Positions 34,729 to 42,966 of a DNA stretch of 64,000 nt are shown here, piece by piece. The DNA is from an uncultured Bacteroides sp. (GTDB lineage Bacteria > Bacteroidota > Bacteroidia > Bacteroidales > Bacteroidaceae): NCBI GenBank assembly GCA_944321495.1, contig CALULP010000024.1:1-64000 (forward strand), in the 5' to 3' direction. A program made the position numbers and the translations under genes. Positions within the stretch are counted from its first letter, which is position 1. Every line of letters begins with the position of its first letter. The notes below the pieces were generated by a model that did no database searches, was not told the origin of the DNA, and saw only the letters and a list, made by a program, of their open reading frames with translations.

Positions 34729-35615
34729 TGCTTATGAATGTAACTGTAATGAAAAAGGGATGGTGCAACCCCATCTCGGTAACCGTATTGCTGGTACTGG
34801 TAGTGGTATCGGCCGTGTTGCACACGCTGGGCGTGATAAACGACCTCGCGCTGGTATTCCTGCTTTTGCTCTCTGTGCTGATTGCAGCCTCCATCCGCAT
34901 TGCCGACCAGTGGGAGCGGGCTGTAGTGCTGCGCATGGGCAAGTTCTGCGGGCTGAAGGGCCCCGGTCCCTTCATGATTGTGCCCATCATCGACAGCGTG
35001 TCCACCTACATCGACCAGCGCGTGCGGGTCAGCGCGTTCAAGGCCGAACAGACGCTGACGAAAGACACCGTCCCCGTCAACGTGGACGCCGTGGTCTACT
35101 GGACGGTGTGGGACGTGGAAAAGGCTGCCTTGGAGGTGCAGGAGTACCAGACGGCCATCGAGCACATCGCCCAGACAGGCTTGCGCGACACCATCGGCAA
35201 GCATGAGCTGTCCGACCTGTTGCAGGAGCGCGACAAGATAGCCGAAGACCTGCAGCAGGTACTCGACCGTAACACCAATCCCTGGGGTATCACCTGCCAG
35301 ACGGTAGGCATCAAGGATATTGCCATCCCGCAAGCCTTGGCCGAGGCCATGAGCAAGGAGGCACAGGCCGAACGCGAACGCCGCGCCCGCGTCATCCTGG
35401 GCACCGCGGAAACCGAAATCGCCGAGAAATTCGCACAGGCCAGCCGCCAGTACACCGACAACCCCGTGGCGCTGCACCTGCGCGGCATGAACATGCTGTT
35501 CGAGGGCCTGAAGGAGAAAGGCTCCATGGTGATTGTGCCCAGCTCTGCGCTGGAAACCATGAACCTGGGAGCCATGAGCGGGCTGGTGTCTCTGGCCAAA
35601 GGAAACGAAAAATAA
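34728..35615 (+). CDS. Slipin (SPFH/band 7) membrane protein
   Basis: The 295-residue protein has hydrophobic segments at about 15-50 (SVTVLLVLVVVSAVLHTLGV, FLLLLSVLIAASI), then an SPFH domain (RAVVLRMGKFCGLKGPGPF, VDAVVYWTV) and a coiled-coil tail (ALAEAMSKEAQAERERRARV) as in stomatin/slipins. ATG codons at 34734 and 34749 are alternatives. Members organise membrane microdomains and often pair with NfeD proteases; none is adjacent here. Cotranscribed with the GntR regulator. Confidence 0.88.
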   Translation: MLMNVTVMKKGWCNPISVTVLLVLVVVSAVLHTLGVINDLALVFLLLLSVLIAASIRIADQWERAVVLRMGKFCGLKGPGPFMIVPIIDSVSTYIDQRVRVSAFKAEQTLTKDTVPVNVDAVVYWTVWDVEKAALEVQEYQTAIEHIAQTGLRDTIGKHELSDLLQERDKIAEDLQQVLDRNTNPWGITCQTVGIKDIAIPQALAEAMSKEAQAERERRARVILGTAETEIAEKFAQASRQYTDNPVALHLRGMNMLFEGLKEKGSMVIVPSSALETMNLGAMSGLVSLAKGNEK

Positions 35616-35650
35616 CAGGTGTTTTTCTTAATCAAGCAACCGGCTACGGT

Positions 35651-36175
35651 TCACGGCTTGCGACGAAGGCAGGCCGGTGAATCGTAGCCGGTAGCCTTAA
35701 AAGAATCCATGATTTTTAGGATAACTTGTCCGGCTTCGGGCTGTTCACGGTAGAACTTATCCGTAACGAAAAGAAGCATCAGGTGCCCTACCCCATTTTC
35801 TGCCTGCAACAGGCTGAAAATCCTTTCTTTTTGCATCTGCATGCCACGCCCGGCATGGATTGCAGGCGCAAGCCTTTCAATCATGAACCTTTTCTGCCCT
35901 TCGGGAGCTTCCAATGCATGCCATTTCACGTCCTTTACCTCTGCCGATGCGGAGGCGGTCATTTCCAGTTCCGCCAACAGGTCTTCCAGGGTGACCCCTG
36001 CATTGCCCTCTTTCTTTTTGAAACTCTGAAGAATGAATGAATAGCCGTCGGAATAATTTTCCTTATCCATCGGCGTGTGCCACTGAATAGTAAAGTATTG
36101 GTAGTAACGGCCATTACGGACATTTGGAGTAATTCCGTCGCCGCCCTCATAAAAATACGTACTATTGATGCAATC
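35651..36175 (-). pseudogene. 5'-truncated hypothetical gene
   Basis: From an ATG at 36070 this frame gives 139 residues, but protein-like sequence (STYFYEGGDGITPNV, then NGRYYQYFTIQWHTP) continues in frame for 35 codons upstream to a stop at 36176, with no ATG, GTG or TTG. The real start therefore seems lost. The visible part has a helical region (KDVKWHALEAPEGQKRFMIE). I recognise no family. The break falls where GC-rich DNA meets the AT-rich NVEALA segment, which suggests truncation by that insertion. Translation from 36070 of a shortened protein is possible. Confidence 0.6.
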
Positions 36176-36303
36176 CTAACTTCAAATTTACTGACATAAG
36201 CAAATTCAGCCAATAACAGGTTTAACATTTTTTTGGCAAAATATTTATTAAATAAACAAATAACGCTCATATTTGTGCTCGTTAACAATAAACCTCTAAA
36301 ACA

Positions 36304-36549
36304 ATGAAAAGAAGAATCAAACAAGTAGTATTAATTTCTGCGCTTTCTTTAATTGCCGGTTATAGCATATATACTTTACGGCAAACAAAAGAAATCCCCG
36401 ACTTAATGATGGAAAATATTGAAGCTCTTGCATTCTGCGAGATTTCAAGAGGAGACAACATTAAGCTCATATGTACCGGAGAAGGTACTTGTTCCCAAAG
36501 TGCTTTAGGACACACCTTGACTTGCGATGGAACAAAAGTGTCGCAATAA
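36304..36549 (+). CDS. NVEALA-family exported peptide
   Basis: The 81-residue product has a basic N-terminus and a membrane/signal segment (VVLISALSLIAGYSIYTL), then ENIEALAFCE, a variant of the NVEALA motif after which the family is named, and four cysteines. Such small proteins occur in Bacteroidales next to BF3164-like beta-propeller lipoproteins, as here. The role is unknown; the form suggests an exported peptide. AT-rich. Confidence 0.8.
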   Translation: MKRRIKQVVLISALSLIAGYSIYTLRQTKEIPDLMMENIEALAFCEISRGDNIKLICTGEGTCSQSALGHTLTCDGTKVSQ

Positions 36550-36598
36550 ACAATAAACTTAAGGACACAACACTGTCAAATTCGCTGACTGGTTAGGT

Positions 36599-36628
36599 AA
36601 AAAAGGATGTATTCGTTACATCCTTTTA
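36599..36628 (+). terminator. Hairpin between NVEALA gene and lipoprotein gene
   Basis: A perfect 11-bp stem (AAAAGGATGTA with TACATCCTTTT), loop TTCGT, ending in TTTT. It would terminate or attenuate transcription 50 bases after the NVEALA stop codon and 18 bases before the lipoprotein start. An ATG at 36607 lies within the stem and is an unlikely start. Confidence 0.75.
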
Positions 36629-36645
36629 CTTTGAGAATTAAAAAC

Positions 36646-37731
36646 ATGATGAGAAGAATATTATATCATTTATTAGGAGGAGCTTTCTTGCTATTTTTAA
36701 CCGGATGTACACCGGGTAATGAAACAAACATTCCAACAGACCACCTCGATAAGAATATTTTGGCCATCGAAAAGGCAATGCGGATTGATACTTTGGAAAC
36801 GTTTGACAGTTTAATCTATGCAAAAGAATTTCTTGTTTACCAAGATAGCATACTCATCGCAGTAAACAACAAGTACGAGAACGGATACTTTGTAGAAGTA
36901 TACAAATGGCCATCCATGGTTCCAATCAAGCAGTTATATAGATTAGGAGATGGTCCTGATGAAATGCTTGGTGCTAAAGTAAGCCTAAATAAGAATGAAC
37001 TCATCGTAAACGACTACGTCAAATCTCAAGTAGCCGTGGTAAACATCGATTCCATGCTGAAGAATCCGGACTTTTCACCTCTCCCAATCCGCCATCAAGC
37101 AATCGGTTCACCCACTGCCATTCCTTATAGAGGCAAGTTTCTACTTGAGAATCCGTACTCATTCACAGACAGAAAGGCCCGTATTATTCAAGAAGCTCCC
37201 CGCTTTATCATTACCGATGGGAAAGAACCTTATACCGAAAAAAACGAATATAGCTATTACACAAGAAATGTAACTGTAAACGGACAAATTATTGCCAATG
37301 AAACGGAGGGTAAAATAATCTATGCAAATATGTATAAATCGTCCATAGAAATATATGATATGGATTTGAACTTACTGAAAAAAATAGAAGGTCCCGTCGA
37401 TTTGAATCCTCAATATGCCATAGAAGGAGAAAACGGGCAGCAACACAATGTGGCTTTCAGAGGATATACCCCCTATGCCTATCTGGACTACTGCACAGAT
37501 GACCACTATTTTTATTTGACTTACGTTGGCGATGTATTAAGAGCCGGACAACAGATGAAAGACCTACCCTGCTGGATATTCAAGTTCGATTGGAACGGAA
37601 ATTTCATTAGCAGCTACCCCGTGCATGGGTATGTGCTATCTATATCCAAAAGTCAAAAAGAAAATGCACTTTATTTGACAACATTGTCTTCGGAAGACAC
37701 CCCTATTTTAATCAAATTGCATGAAAACTAA
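36646..37731 (+). CDS. BF3164-like beta-propeller lipoprotein
   Basis: Starting at the ATG pair 36646/36649, the protein of about 361 residues has a lipoprotein signal ending LLFLTGC. The rest is strand-rich with repeated blades typical of the six-bladed BF3164/TolB-like family (GYFVEVYKWPSMVPIKQLYR, GDGPDEMLG, WNGNFISSYPVHG). Family members sit beside NVEALA peptides; the function is unknown. AT-rich, probably acquired. It overlaps the next gene by 11 bases. Confidence 0.8.
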   Translation: MMRRILYHLLGGAFLLFLTGCTPGNETNIPTDHLDKNILAIEKAMRIDTLETFDSLIYAKEFLVYQDSILIAVNNKYENGYFVEVYKWPSMVPIKQLYRLGDGPDEMLGAKVSLNKNELIVNDYVKSQVAVVNIDSMLKNPDFSPLPIRHQAIGSPTAIPYRGKFLLENPYSFTDRKARIIQEAPRFIITDGKEPYTEKNEYSYYTRNVTVNGQIIANETEGKIIYANMYKSSIEIYDMDLNLLKKIEGPVDLNPQYAIEGENGQQHNVAFRGYTPYAYLDYCTDDHYFYLTYVGDVLRAGQQMKDLPCWIFKFDWNGNFISSYPVHGYVLSISKSQKENALYLTTLSSEDTPILIKLHEN

Positions 37732-38224
37732 ATTTCAAACTGTTTGCAATATTGTATTTCTATTTTTACTGCTCATAAGCTGTACAACAAAGGATACAAA
37801 TAAAAAAGTTTCCGACACCAGTTCCGTCTTGCAAGAAATGGTAAGCGACCAGATAGCTGTCAACTATTCTAAAGATACGCTTACCATAAATGTAGATTCT
37901 TTACATTTGGAGAACAATGACGAATATTTGATTTTTCTTTTAAATACCGACTGCTCATTTTGCATTGGACAGTTCTTGAACTTCATTGCTTACTACAACA
38001 AAAAGGATGTACACATGCCTTTAATTGCCATTATAGAAGAAGGAAGTACAGAAATCATCAAATATCACATGAAACAAACAAAGTTAGAAGAAAACACAAA
38101 AGATTTGACTTTTGTCGAAAATCATAATAAAGAGATCATATCAGCACCTTTAGAATTGTATAGTGGAATGGTTTTTTACTGTAAGAACAGGAAACTTGCA
38201 GGCAGTGTGCTGGTAAAAATATAA
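37721..38224 (+). CDS. Lipoprotein with CxxC motif, thioredoxin-like
   Basis: The 167-residue protein has a lipoprotein signal (IVFLFLLLISC) and a motif DCSFCIGQF after a hydrophobic strand (YLIFLLNT), the place of the redox CxxC in thioredoxin folds. A cis-Pro-like ISAPLELY follows near residue 140, and the C-terminus GSVLVKI resembles the last strand. A thiol-disulfide role in the periplasm is inferred. Overlap with the propeller lipoprotein suggests one functional unit. Confidence 0.65.
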   Translation: MKTKFQTVCNIVFLFLLLISCTTKDTNKKVSDTSSVLQEMVSDQIAVNYSKDTLTINVDSLHLENNDEYLIFLLNTDCSFCIGQFLNFIAYYNKKDVHMPLIAIIEEGSTEIIKYHMKQTKLEENTKDLTFVENHNKEIISAPLELYSGMVFYCKNRKLAGSVLVKI

Positions 38225-38338
38225 TTTTGTTATCAATCCTTTGCTCATAAAATTCCCTATCAGGAGAAATGTACTGATTTATCCAGGGATGCCAAGCCCT
38301 TTCTGTTACAACTGAGCTTTTCGACAATATTATTTGAG

Positions 38339-38839
38339 CCTCACAGTAATTCGGACGCGCTGGCAGAAGCCTTTGCACGCGGAGCGGCGGAGGCAGGCAA
38401 CCAAATGGAAACCGTCAGCCTCAAGGGCAAAGACTTGCGTTTTTGCAAGGGATGCCTGACTTGCCAGAAGACGCAGCGGTGCGTCATCGCAGACGATGCC
38501 CCTGCCATGGTGCAGAAGATGTATGAGGCAGATGTCCTCGTCTTTGCCACGCCCATCTATTACTACGAACTGAGCGGGCAACTGAAAACGCTGCTCGACC
38601 GGACGAACCCGCTGTACACCACCGACTACCACTTCCGCGACGTCTACCTTCTGACTTCGGCAGCCGAGGACGAGGAGCAGACGTCTGCGCGTGCCGTGAC
38701 CGGGCTGGAAGGCTGGATAGCGTGCTTCGAGAACTCACGGCTGGCAGGGTCGGTATTTGCCGGTGGAGTGAACAGTCCCGGAGAAATAAAGGAGCACGCG
38801 GCATTGGCCTCAGCCTACGAAATGGGGAAAGCTGTCTGA
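38339..38839 (+). pseudogene. Truncated flavodoxin-family NAD(P)H reductase
   Basis: The GC-rich frame begins abruptly with HSNSDALAEAFARGAAEAG, matching the segment that in this family follows the N-terminal phosphate loop (SPR-GNSD). The preceding strand and start codon are missing. FCKGCLTC (cysteine pair), PIYYYELSGQLKTLLDR and GGVNSPGEI are conserved. The open frame runs up to 38276 without an ATG, while the first ATG (38405) is internal. The gene was apparently cut at its 5' end by the AT-rich segment to the left. An FMN-dependent reductase lacking its phosphate loop is unlikely to work. Confidence 0.75.
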
Positions 38840-39034
38840 ATAAATGCAATTCTCAGGGAAATGCCGCCACGGCCATGCCTCCCTATTGCCGAGGAATCAC
38901 TCTCTTTGCGGAGAGGGACAGAAGAAATGCCACCTTTTTATCCCCTGCCACAGACGAGGCAACGTGTTGCCGCTGCCAATGGGGCGACAACACGCTGCAA
39001 AATGACAAGAAAGGGGACATAATAGGGAGCGGGA

Positions 39035-39805
39035 TCAGCCCTCCATCTGTTGTATCTCCACCTCCTTGACCTTGCGGAAGAGGTCGGAAGCAAAGATGAA
39101 GTCGTTCAGCCGCTTGTTGGTGGAGGTGTAGATGTCGTCCTTGCTGCCTTCCCACTCCTTGCAGCCCTTGTAGATGAAGATGATGTTCTCGCCGATGCCC
39201 ATCACCGAGTTCATGTCGTGGGTGTTGATGAGGGTGGTGATGTTGTATTCGCGGGTGATGTCCTGGATGAGGTCGTCGATGATGAGGGAGGTCTTGGGGT
39301 CGAGGCCCGAGTTGGGCTCGTCGCAGAAGAGGTACTGCGGGTTCAGCACGATGGCGCGCGCAATGGCTGCACGCTTCTGCATGCCGCCGCTTATCTCGCC
39401 GGGATACTTGTCGCGCGCCTCGGCCAGGTTCACGCGCTCCAGGCAGAACATGGCGCGGCGGGTGCGGTCGCGCAAGGTGTCGCCGGAGAACATGTTGAGG
39501 GGGAACATGACGTTCTCAAGCACCGTCATCGAGTCGAACAGGGCGGCGCTCTGGAATATCATGCCCATCTCGCGGCGCAACGCCTTCCTTTGCGCCTTGC
39601 TCATGGTGAGGAAGTCGCGGTTGTCGTAAAGCAGCTCGCCCCTTTCCGGGGTCAGCAGGCCCACGATGCACTTCATCAGCACCGTCTTGCCCGAGCCGCT
39701 CTGCCCGATAATCAGGTTGGTCTTCCCTTTCTCGAAGGTGGCGCTGATGTCCTTCAGCACGTCTTTCCCTTCAAACGATTTGCAAATGTTCTTCAATTCT
39801 ATCAT
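39035..39805 (-). CDS. ABC transporter ATPase, MlaF-like
   Basis: The 256-residue protein has Walker A GQSGSGKT (about 34-41), signature ISGGMQKR, and Walker B LFCDEPNSGLDP, the last typical of the MlaF/Ttg2A group. With the MlaE-like permease 13 bases upstream it forms the core of a phospholipid transporter between inner and outer membrane. An MCE-domain (MlaD) gene, normally the third partner, is not downstream. Confidence 0.9.
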   Translation of the reverse strand: MIELKNICKSFEGKDVLKDISATFEKGKTNLIIGQSGSGKTVLMKCIVGLLTPERGELLYDNRDFLTMSKAQRKALRREMGMIFQSAALFDSMTVLENVMFPLNMFSGDTLRDRTRRAMFCLERVNLAEARDKYPGEISGGMQKRAAIARAIVLNPQYLFCDEPNSGLDPKTSLIIDDLIQDITREYNITTLINTHDMNSVMGIGENIIFIYKGCKEWEGSKDDIYTSTNKRLNDFIFASDLFRKVKEVEIQQMEG

Positions 39806-39818
39806 GACCTCGTCGTTT

Positions 39819-40562
39819 TTATCCCATTAGCAATTGCGTCAGCACCAGGTCGGAGAACAGGATGAGCACGCTGCTCATCACCACCGAGTCGGTAGAAGCC
39901 TTGCCCACCTCAATGGACCCGCCCTCCACGGTGTAGCCGAAGAAGGCCGACACGCTGGCTATGATGAAGGCGAAGAACAGCGACTTGATGATGCCGCACC
40001 AGATGTACCACTCCACGAACATGTATTGCAGGCCGTACTCCAGGTCGACGGCATTCATCACCCCGCCGAACCAACAGGTGCAGAAGGCGCCGATAATGCC
40101 GGCAAAGATGCTGAACGTCACCATCAGCGGGATGGTGGTGACCATGGCCGCAATCTTGGGAAGTATCAGGTAGTTGGCCGAGTTGACCCCCATGATTTCG
40201 AGCGCGTCTATCTGCTGGGTGACACGCATGGTGCCCAGCTCGGAGGCGATGTTCGACCCCACCTTGCCCGCCAGGATGAGGCACATGATGGACGAGGAGA
40301 ACTCCAGCAGCATGATTTCACGGGTGACGTAGCCCACCGTCCAGCGGGGCATCCAGGGGCTTTCGATGTTCAGCTTGATTTGTATGGTGATGACGGCGCC
40401 GATGAAGAATGAAATCAGCAACACGATGCCGATGGAGTTGACGCCCAACTTCTGCATCTCCGCGATGTATTGCTTGAAAAACATGCTCATGCGCTCCGGC
40501 CGCGTAAACACGCGCCCCATCAGCATGAGGTATCTTCCCACCGTCTTTAGTGCTTTTATCAT
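39819..40562 (-). CDS. MlaE-family permease
   Basis: The 247-residue protein has about five membrane helices and the MlaE signature (LILAGKVGSNIASELGTMRV, QIDALEIMGVN). N-terminal part: MGRVFTRPERMSMFFKQYIAEM, the interfacial helix; VLLISFFIGAVITIQ begins the core. Partner of the MlaF-like ATPase. Confidence 0.92.
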   Translation of the reverse strand: MIKALKTVGRYLMLMGRVFTRPERMSMFFKQYIAEMQKLGVNSIGIVLLISFFIGAVITIQIKLNIESPWMPRWTVGYVTREIMLLEFSSSIMCLILAGKVGSNIASELGTMRVTQQIDALEIMGVNSANYLILPKIAAMVTTIPLMVTFSIFAGIIGAFCTCWFGGVMNAVDLEYGLQYMFVEWYIWCGIIKSLFFAFIIASVSAFFGYTVEGGSIEVGKASTDSVVMSSVLILFSDLVLTQLLMG

Positions 40563-40581
40563 AACGCAAAGTATTTGAGCG

Positions 40582-40650
40582 CAAATGTACGGCTTTTCGG
40601 CTTATTTTTGTTACATTTGCGGCGGTTTTACCACAAATAGTGTAGTTTTG
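40582..40650. promoter_or_regulatory. Divergent promoter boxes between mlaE-like gene and lptB
   Basis: TACATTTG on the minus strand (40582-40589), 20 bases before the permease start, serves the leftward operon. On the plus strand TACATTTG (40612-40619) and TAGTTTTG (40643-40650) are candidates for lptB at 40713. All fit the Bacteroides -7 consensus. Confidence 0.5.
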
Positions 40651-40712
40651 CACAGATATTCCTGTTCCGCAAGAGGGCAGTCACGCCCCCTTCGCAATGA
40701 TAAGTAGCGCGT

Positions 40713-41471
40713 ATGGAAGAAGACAACAAAATGGTGCTCCGCACGGAAGACCTCGTAAAGAAGTATGGCAAGCGTACCGTAGTAAGCCACGTTTCCATCA
40801 ACGTGAGGCAAGGCGAGATTGTAGGCCTGCTGGGCCCCAACGGAGCCGGCAAGACTACCTCCTTCTACATGACCGTGGGACTGATTACCCCCAACGAGGG
40901 GCGCATCTTCCTCAACGACCTCGACATCACCAACTATCCCGTGTACAAGCGCGCGCAGGCCGGCATCGGCTACCTGGCGCAAGAGGCCTCCGTGTTCCGC
41001 CAGATGTCGGTGGAAGACAACATCATGTCCGTGCTCGAGATGACCGGCAAGCCCCTGGAGTACCGCAAGGAGAAACTGGAAAGCCTCCTGTCGGAATTCC
41101 GCATCCAGAAGGTGCGCAAGAACAAGGGCAACCAGCTCTCGGGCGGCGAACGCCGCCGCACCGAGATAGCCCGCTGCCTGGCCATCGACCCCAAGTTCAT
41201 CATGCTCGACGAGCCGTTTGCCGGCGTCGACCCCATCGCCGTGGAAGACATCCAGCAGATAGTGTGGCGGCTGAAGGACAAGAACATCGGCATCCTCATC
41301 ACCGACCACAACGTGCAGGAAACGCTCAGCATCACCGACCGCGCCTACCTGTTGTTCGAGGGCAAAATCCTCTTCCAAGGCACGCCCGAGGAACTGGCCG
41401 AGAACAAGATTGTGCGCGAGAAATACCTCAGCAACAGCTTCGTGCTGCGCCGCAAGGACTTCATGAAGTAG
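40713..41471 (+). CDS. lptB: LPS export ABC transporter ATPase LptB
   Basis: The 252-residue ATPase drives lipopolysaccharide extraction by LptFG. Walker [10 protein letters not shown] (about 39-47), signature LSGGERRR, Walker [14 protein letters not shown], and the LptB-typical [11 protein letters not shown] and [15 protein letters not shown] are seen. The N-terminal extension MEEDNKMV before the first strand is normal in Bacteroidetes. Confidence 0.95.
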   Translation: MEEDNKMVLRTEDLVKKYGKRTVVSHVSINVRQGEIVGLLGPNGAGKTTSFYMTVGLITPNEGRIFLNDLDITNYPVYKRAQAGIGYLAQEASVFRQMSVEDNIMSVLEMTGKPLEYRKEKLESLLSEFRIQKVRKNKGNQLSGGERRRTEIARCLAIDPKFIMLDEPFAGVDPIAVEDIQQIVWRLKDKNIGILITDHNVQETLSITDRAYLLFEGKILFQGTPEELAENKIVREKYLSNSFVLRRKDFMK

Positions 41472-41573
41472 AGTCCCGGCAGCCTCCCTTCCGTAAAAGA
41501 TTATTATTACCTCATCTTCGCATTTCCTCCCCGTCGGGAGCTTTGCAACCTCTTGACTGCCTGCGGTTTCCCG

Positions 41574-41682
41574 AGGCAGCTACTAAAGGTTTCCCTTGGT
41601 AGCTACTAAGGCAAGGTCGAGGTAGCTATTAAGACAAGGCCAAGGTAGCTACCTCGGGGAGGCCGGGATAGCTACCTTGGCG
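41574..41682. repeat. 23-base-period array with GTAGCTACC-like core
   Basis: GTAGCTA-type cores begin at 41599, 41622 and 41645, exactly 23 bases apart, with a degenerate unit at 41668 and another near 41574. The spacers share AAGGCAAGG-type sequence. It lies between lptB and the converging acyltransferase pseudogene. Confidence 0.88.
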
Positions 41683-41728
41683 AAATGAAGATGGCGTGTA
41701 ATGCATTATTACCGCTTCGGATACCAGC

Positions 41729-42888
41729 TTATTTCTTCTTCATCAGCCAATGCATCTTGAGCCACTCGCGCACGGGCAGGTCGTACAGCTTGAGGCAGCC
41801 CCAGGCCAGCAGGATGGAGAGGACAAAGACGCCGGCAGCCACCATGACGTGCGCGTAGAGCGGTGCATCGGGATGCGCCCAGGCCCAAGTCATCTGCATG
41901 TACATCAGCGGGTAGTGGGTAATGTACAGCGGGTAGGACAATTCACCGAGGAACGTGCACACCCTGGCACTCTTGGGGTCGGTAAGATTACTGCCGGCTC
42001 CCATGATGACGATGAGGGGGAAGAGCAACAGGATGCAGGCGGCATTGTACACGCCGTTCAGCACATTGCCCTCGCCGCCACGCAAGGCACGGACAGCAGC
42101 ACGGCCAGCAGCAGCGAGCACCACCAGAAGCCTCCGCACACCTTAATAAACTTGCCGATGCGTGAAAGCAGCAACCCGCACAGGAAAGGGTAGAACAGGC
42201 GGGTCAGCCCCACGTACACCTGTTCGGCCGTCAAACTCCAGCCGCCTATCACGGTGTACATCTGCGCGTCGCGCCCCTCCGTCAGCAGGCCGAAGACGTT
42301 GAGGTTGAGGCAGAGGTCGAGCGTGCAGAAAGCGGCAAGACCCACCAGCAGCATCAGCAGCACCCGCGGCAACCGGCGGAACAGCAGGGCGTACAGGATG
42401 TTGCCCACATACTCCCACGTCAGCGACCAGTTGGGGCCGTTGAAGGAGTTCATCTCCCCCCAGCCGCGGATGTCCATCCGCGGGCCGCAAGGAATCATGA
42501 GGCAACCCAGCACGAAGGCCAGCAGCACCTTCCAGCCCGGCACATGGCCTATCAGCGGGAAACCGTCGCCCTGGGCGAAGAAGTAGAAGCAAGCCCCCAG
42601 CACCGTGCCCATCACCACCATGGGATGCAGGCGCACCAGCCGGCGCTTGAAGAAGCCCCACACGGACATGCGGTTCCAGCGGTCGTCATACGCATAGCCG
42701 ATGACGAAGCCCGACAGCACAAAGAAGAAATCCACTGCCAAGTACCCGTGGTTAATCACCTGGTAGGCAGGCCCTGCGGAATACGTTTCCAGCAGGTGGA
42801 ACAACACTACGATGACGGACGCGACGCCGCGCAACCCGTCCAGAATCTCATAACGTGGCTTGGAAGCCAAATACACATTGTTTGTCAT
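41729..42888 (-). pseudogene. Acyltransferase family 3 gene with frameshift
   Basis: The first frame (42888-42058) starts with RYEILDGLRGVASVIVVLFH, typical of membrane acyltransferase-3 proteins, with several helices, and ends in SVPCVAARAMC. The match resumes in another frame as GGEGNVLNGVYNAACILLLF and runs through LSYPLYITHYPLMYMQ to 41729. The shift lies at about 42070-42090 in a GCG-rich stretch. Together they would give about 385 residues, the normal length. Whether this is a mutation or a sequence error is open. Members transfer acyl groups to polysaccharides. Confidence 0.8.
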
Positions 42889-42966
42889 AACTGATAATGA
42901 TTATTGATTACAATTCATACTGCATGAGGAAAGAATCATCGTACATGATTCCCCCTTGGCACCCTT

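Noticed and set aside
35959..36324. Minus-strand open frame of 121 codons overlapping the truncated gene
   Set aside because: Its sequence from the shared region reads in a different frame from the protein-like sequence, and its upstream half is composed like noncoding AT-rich DNA.
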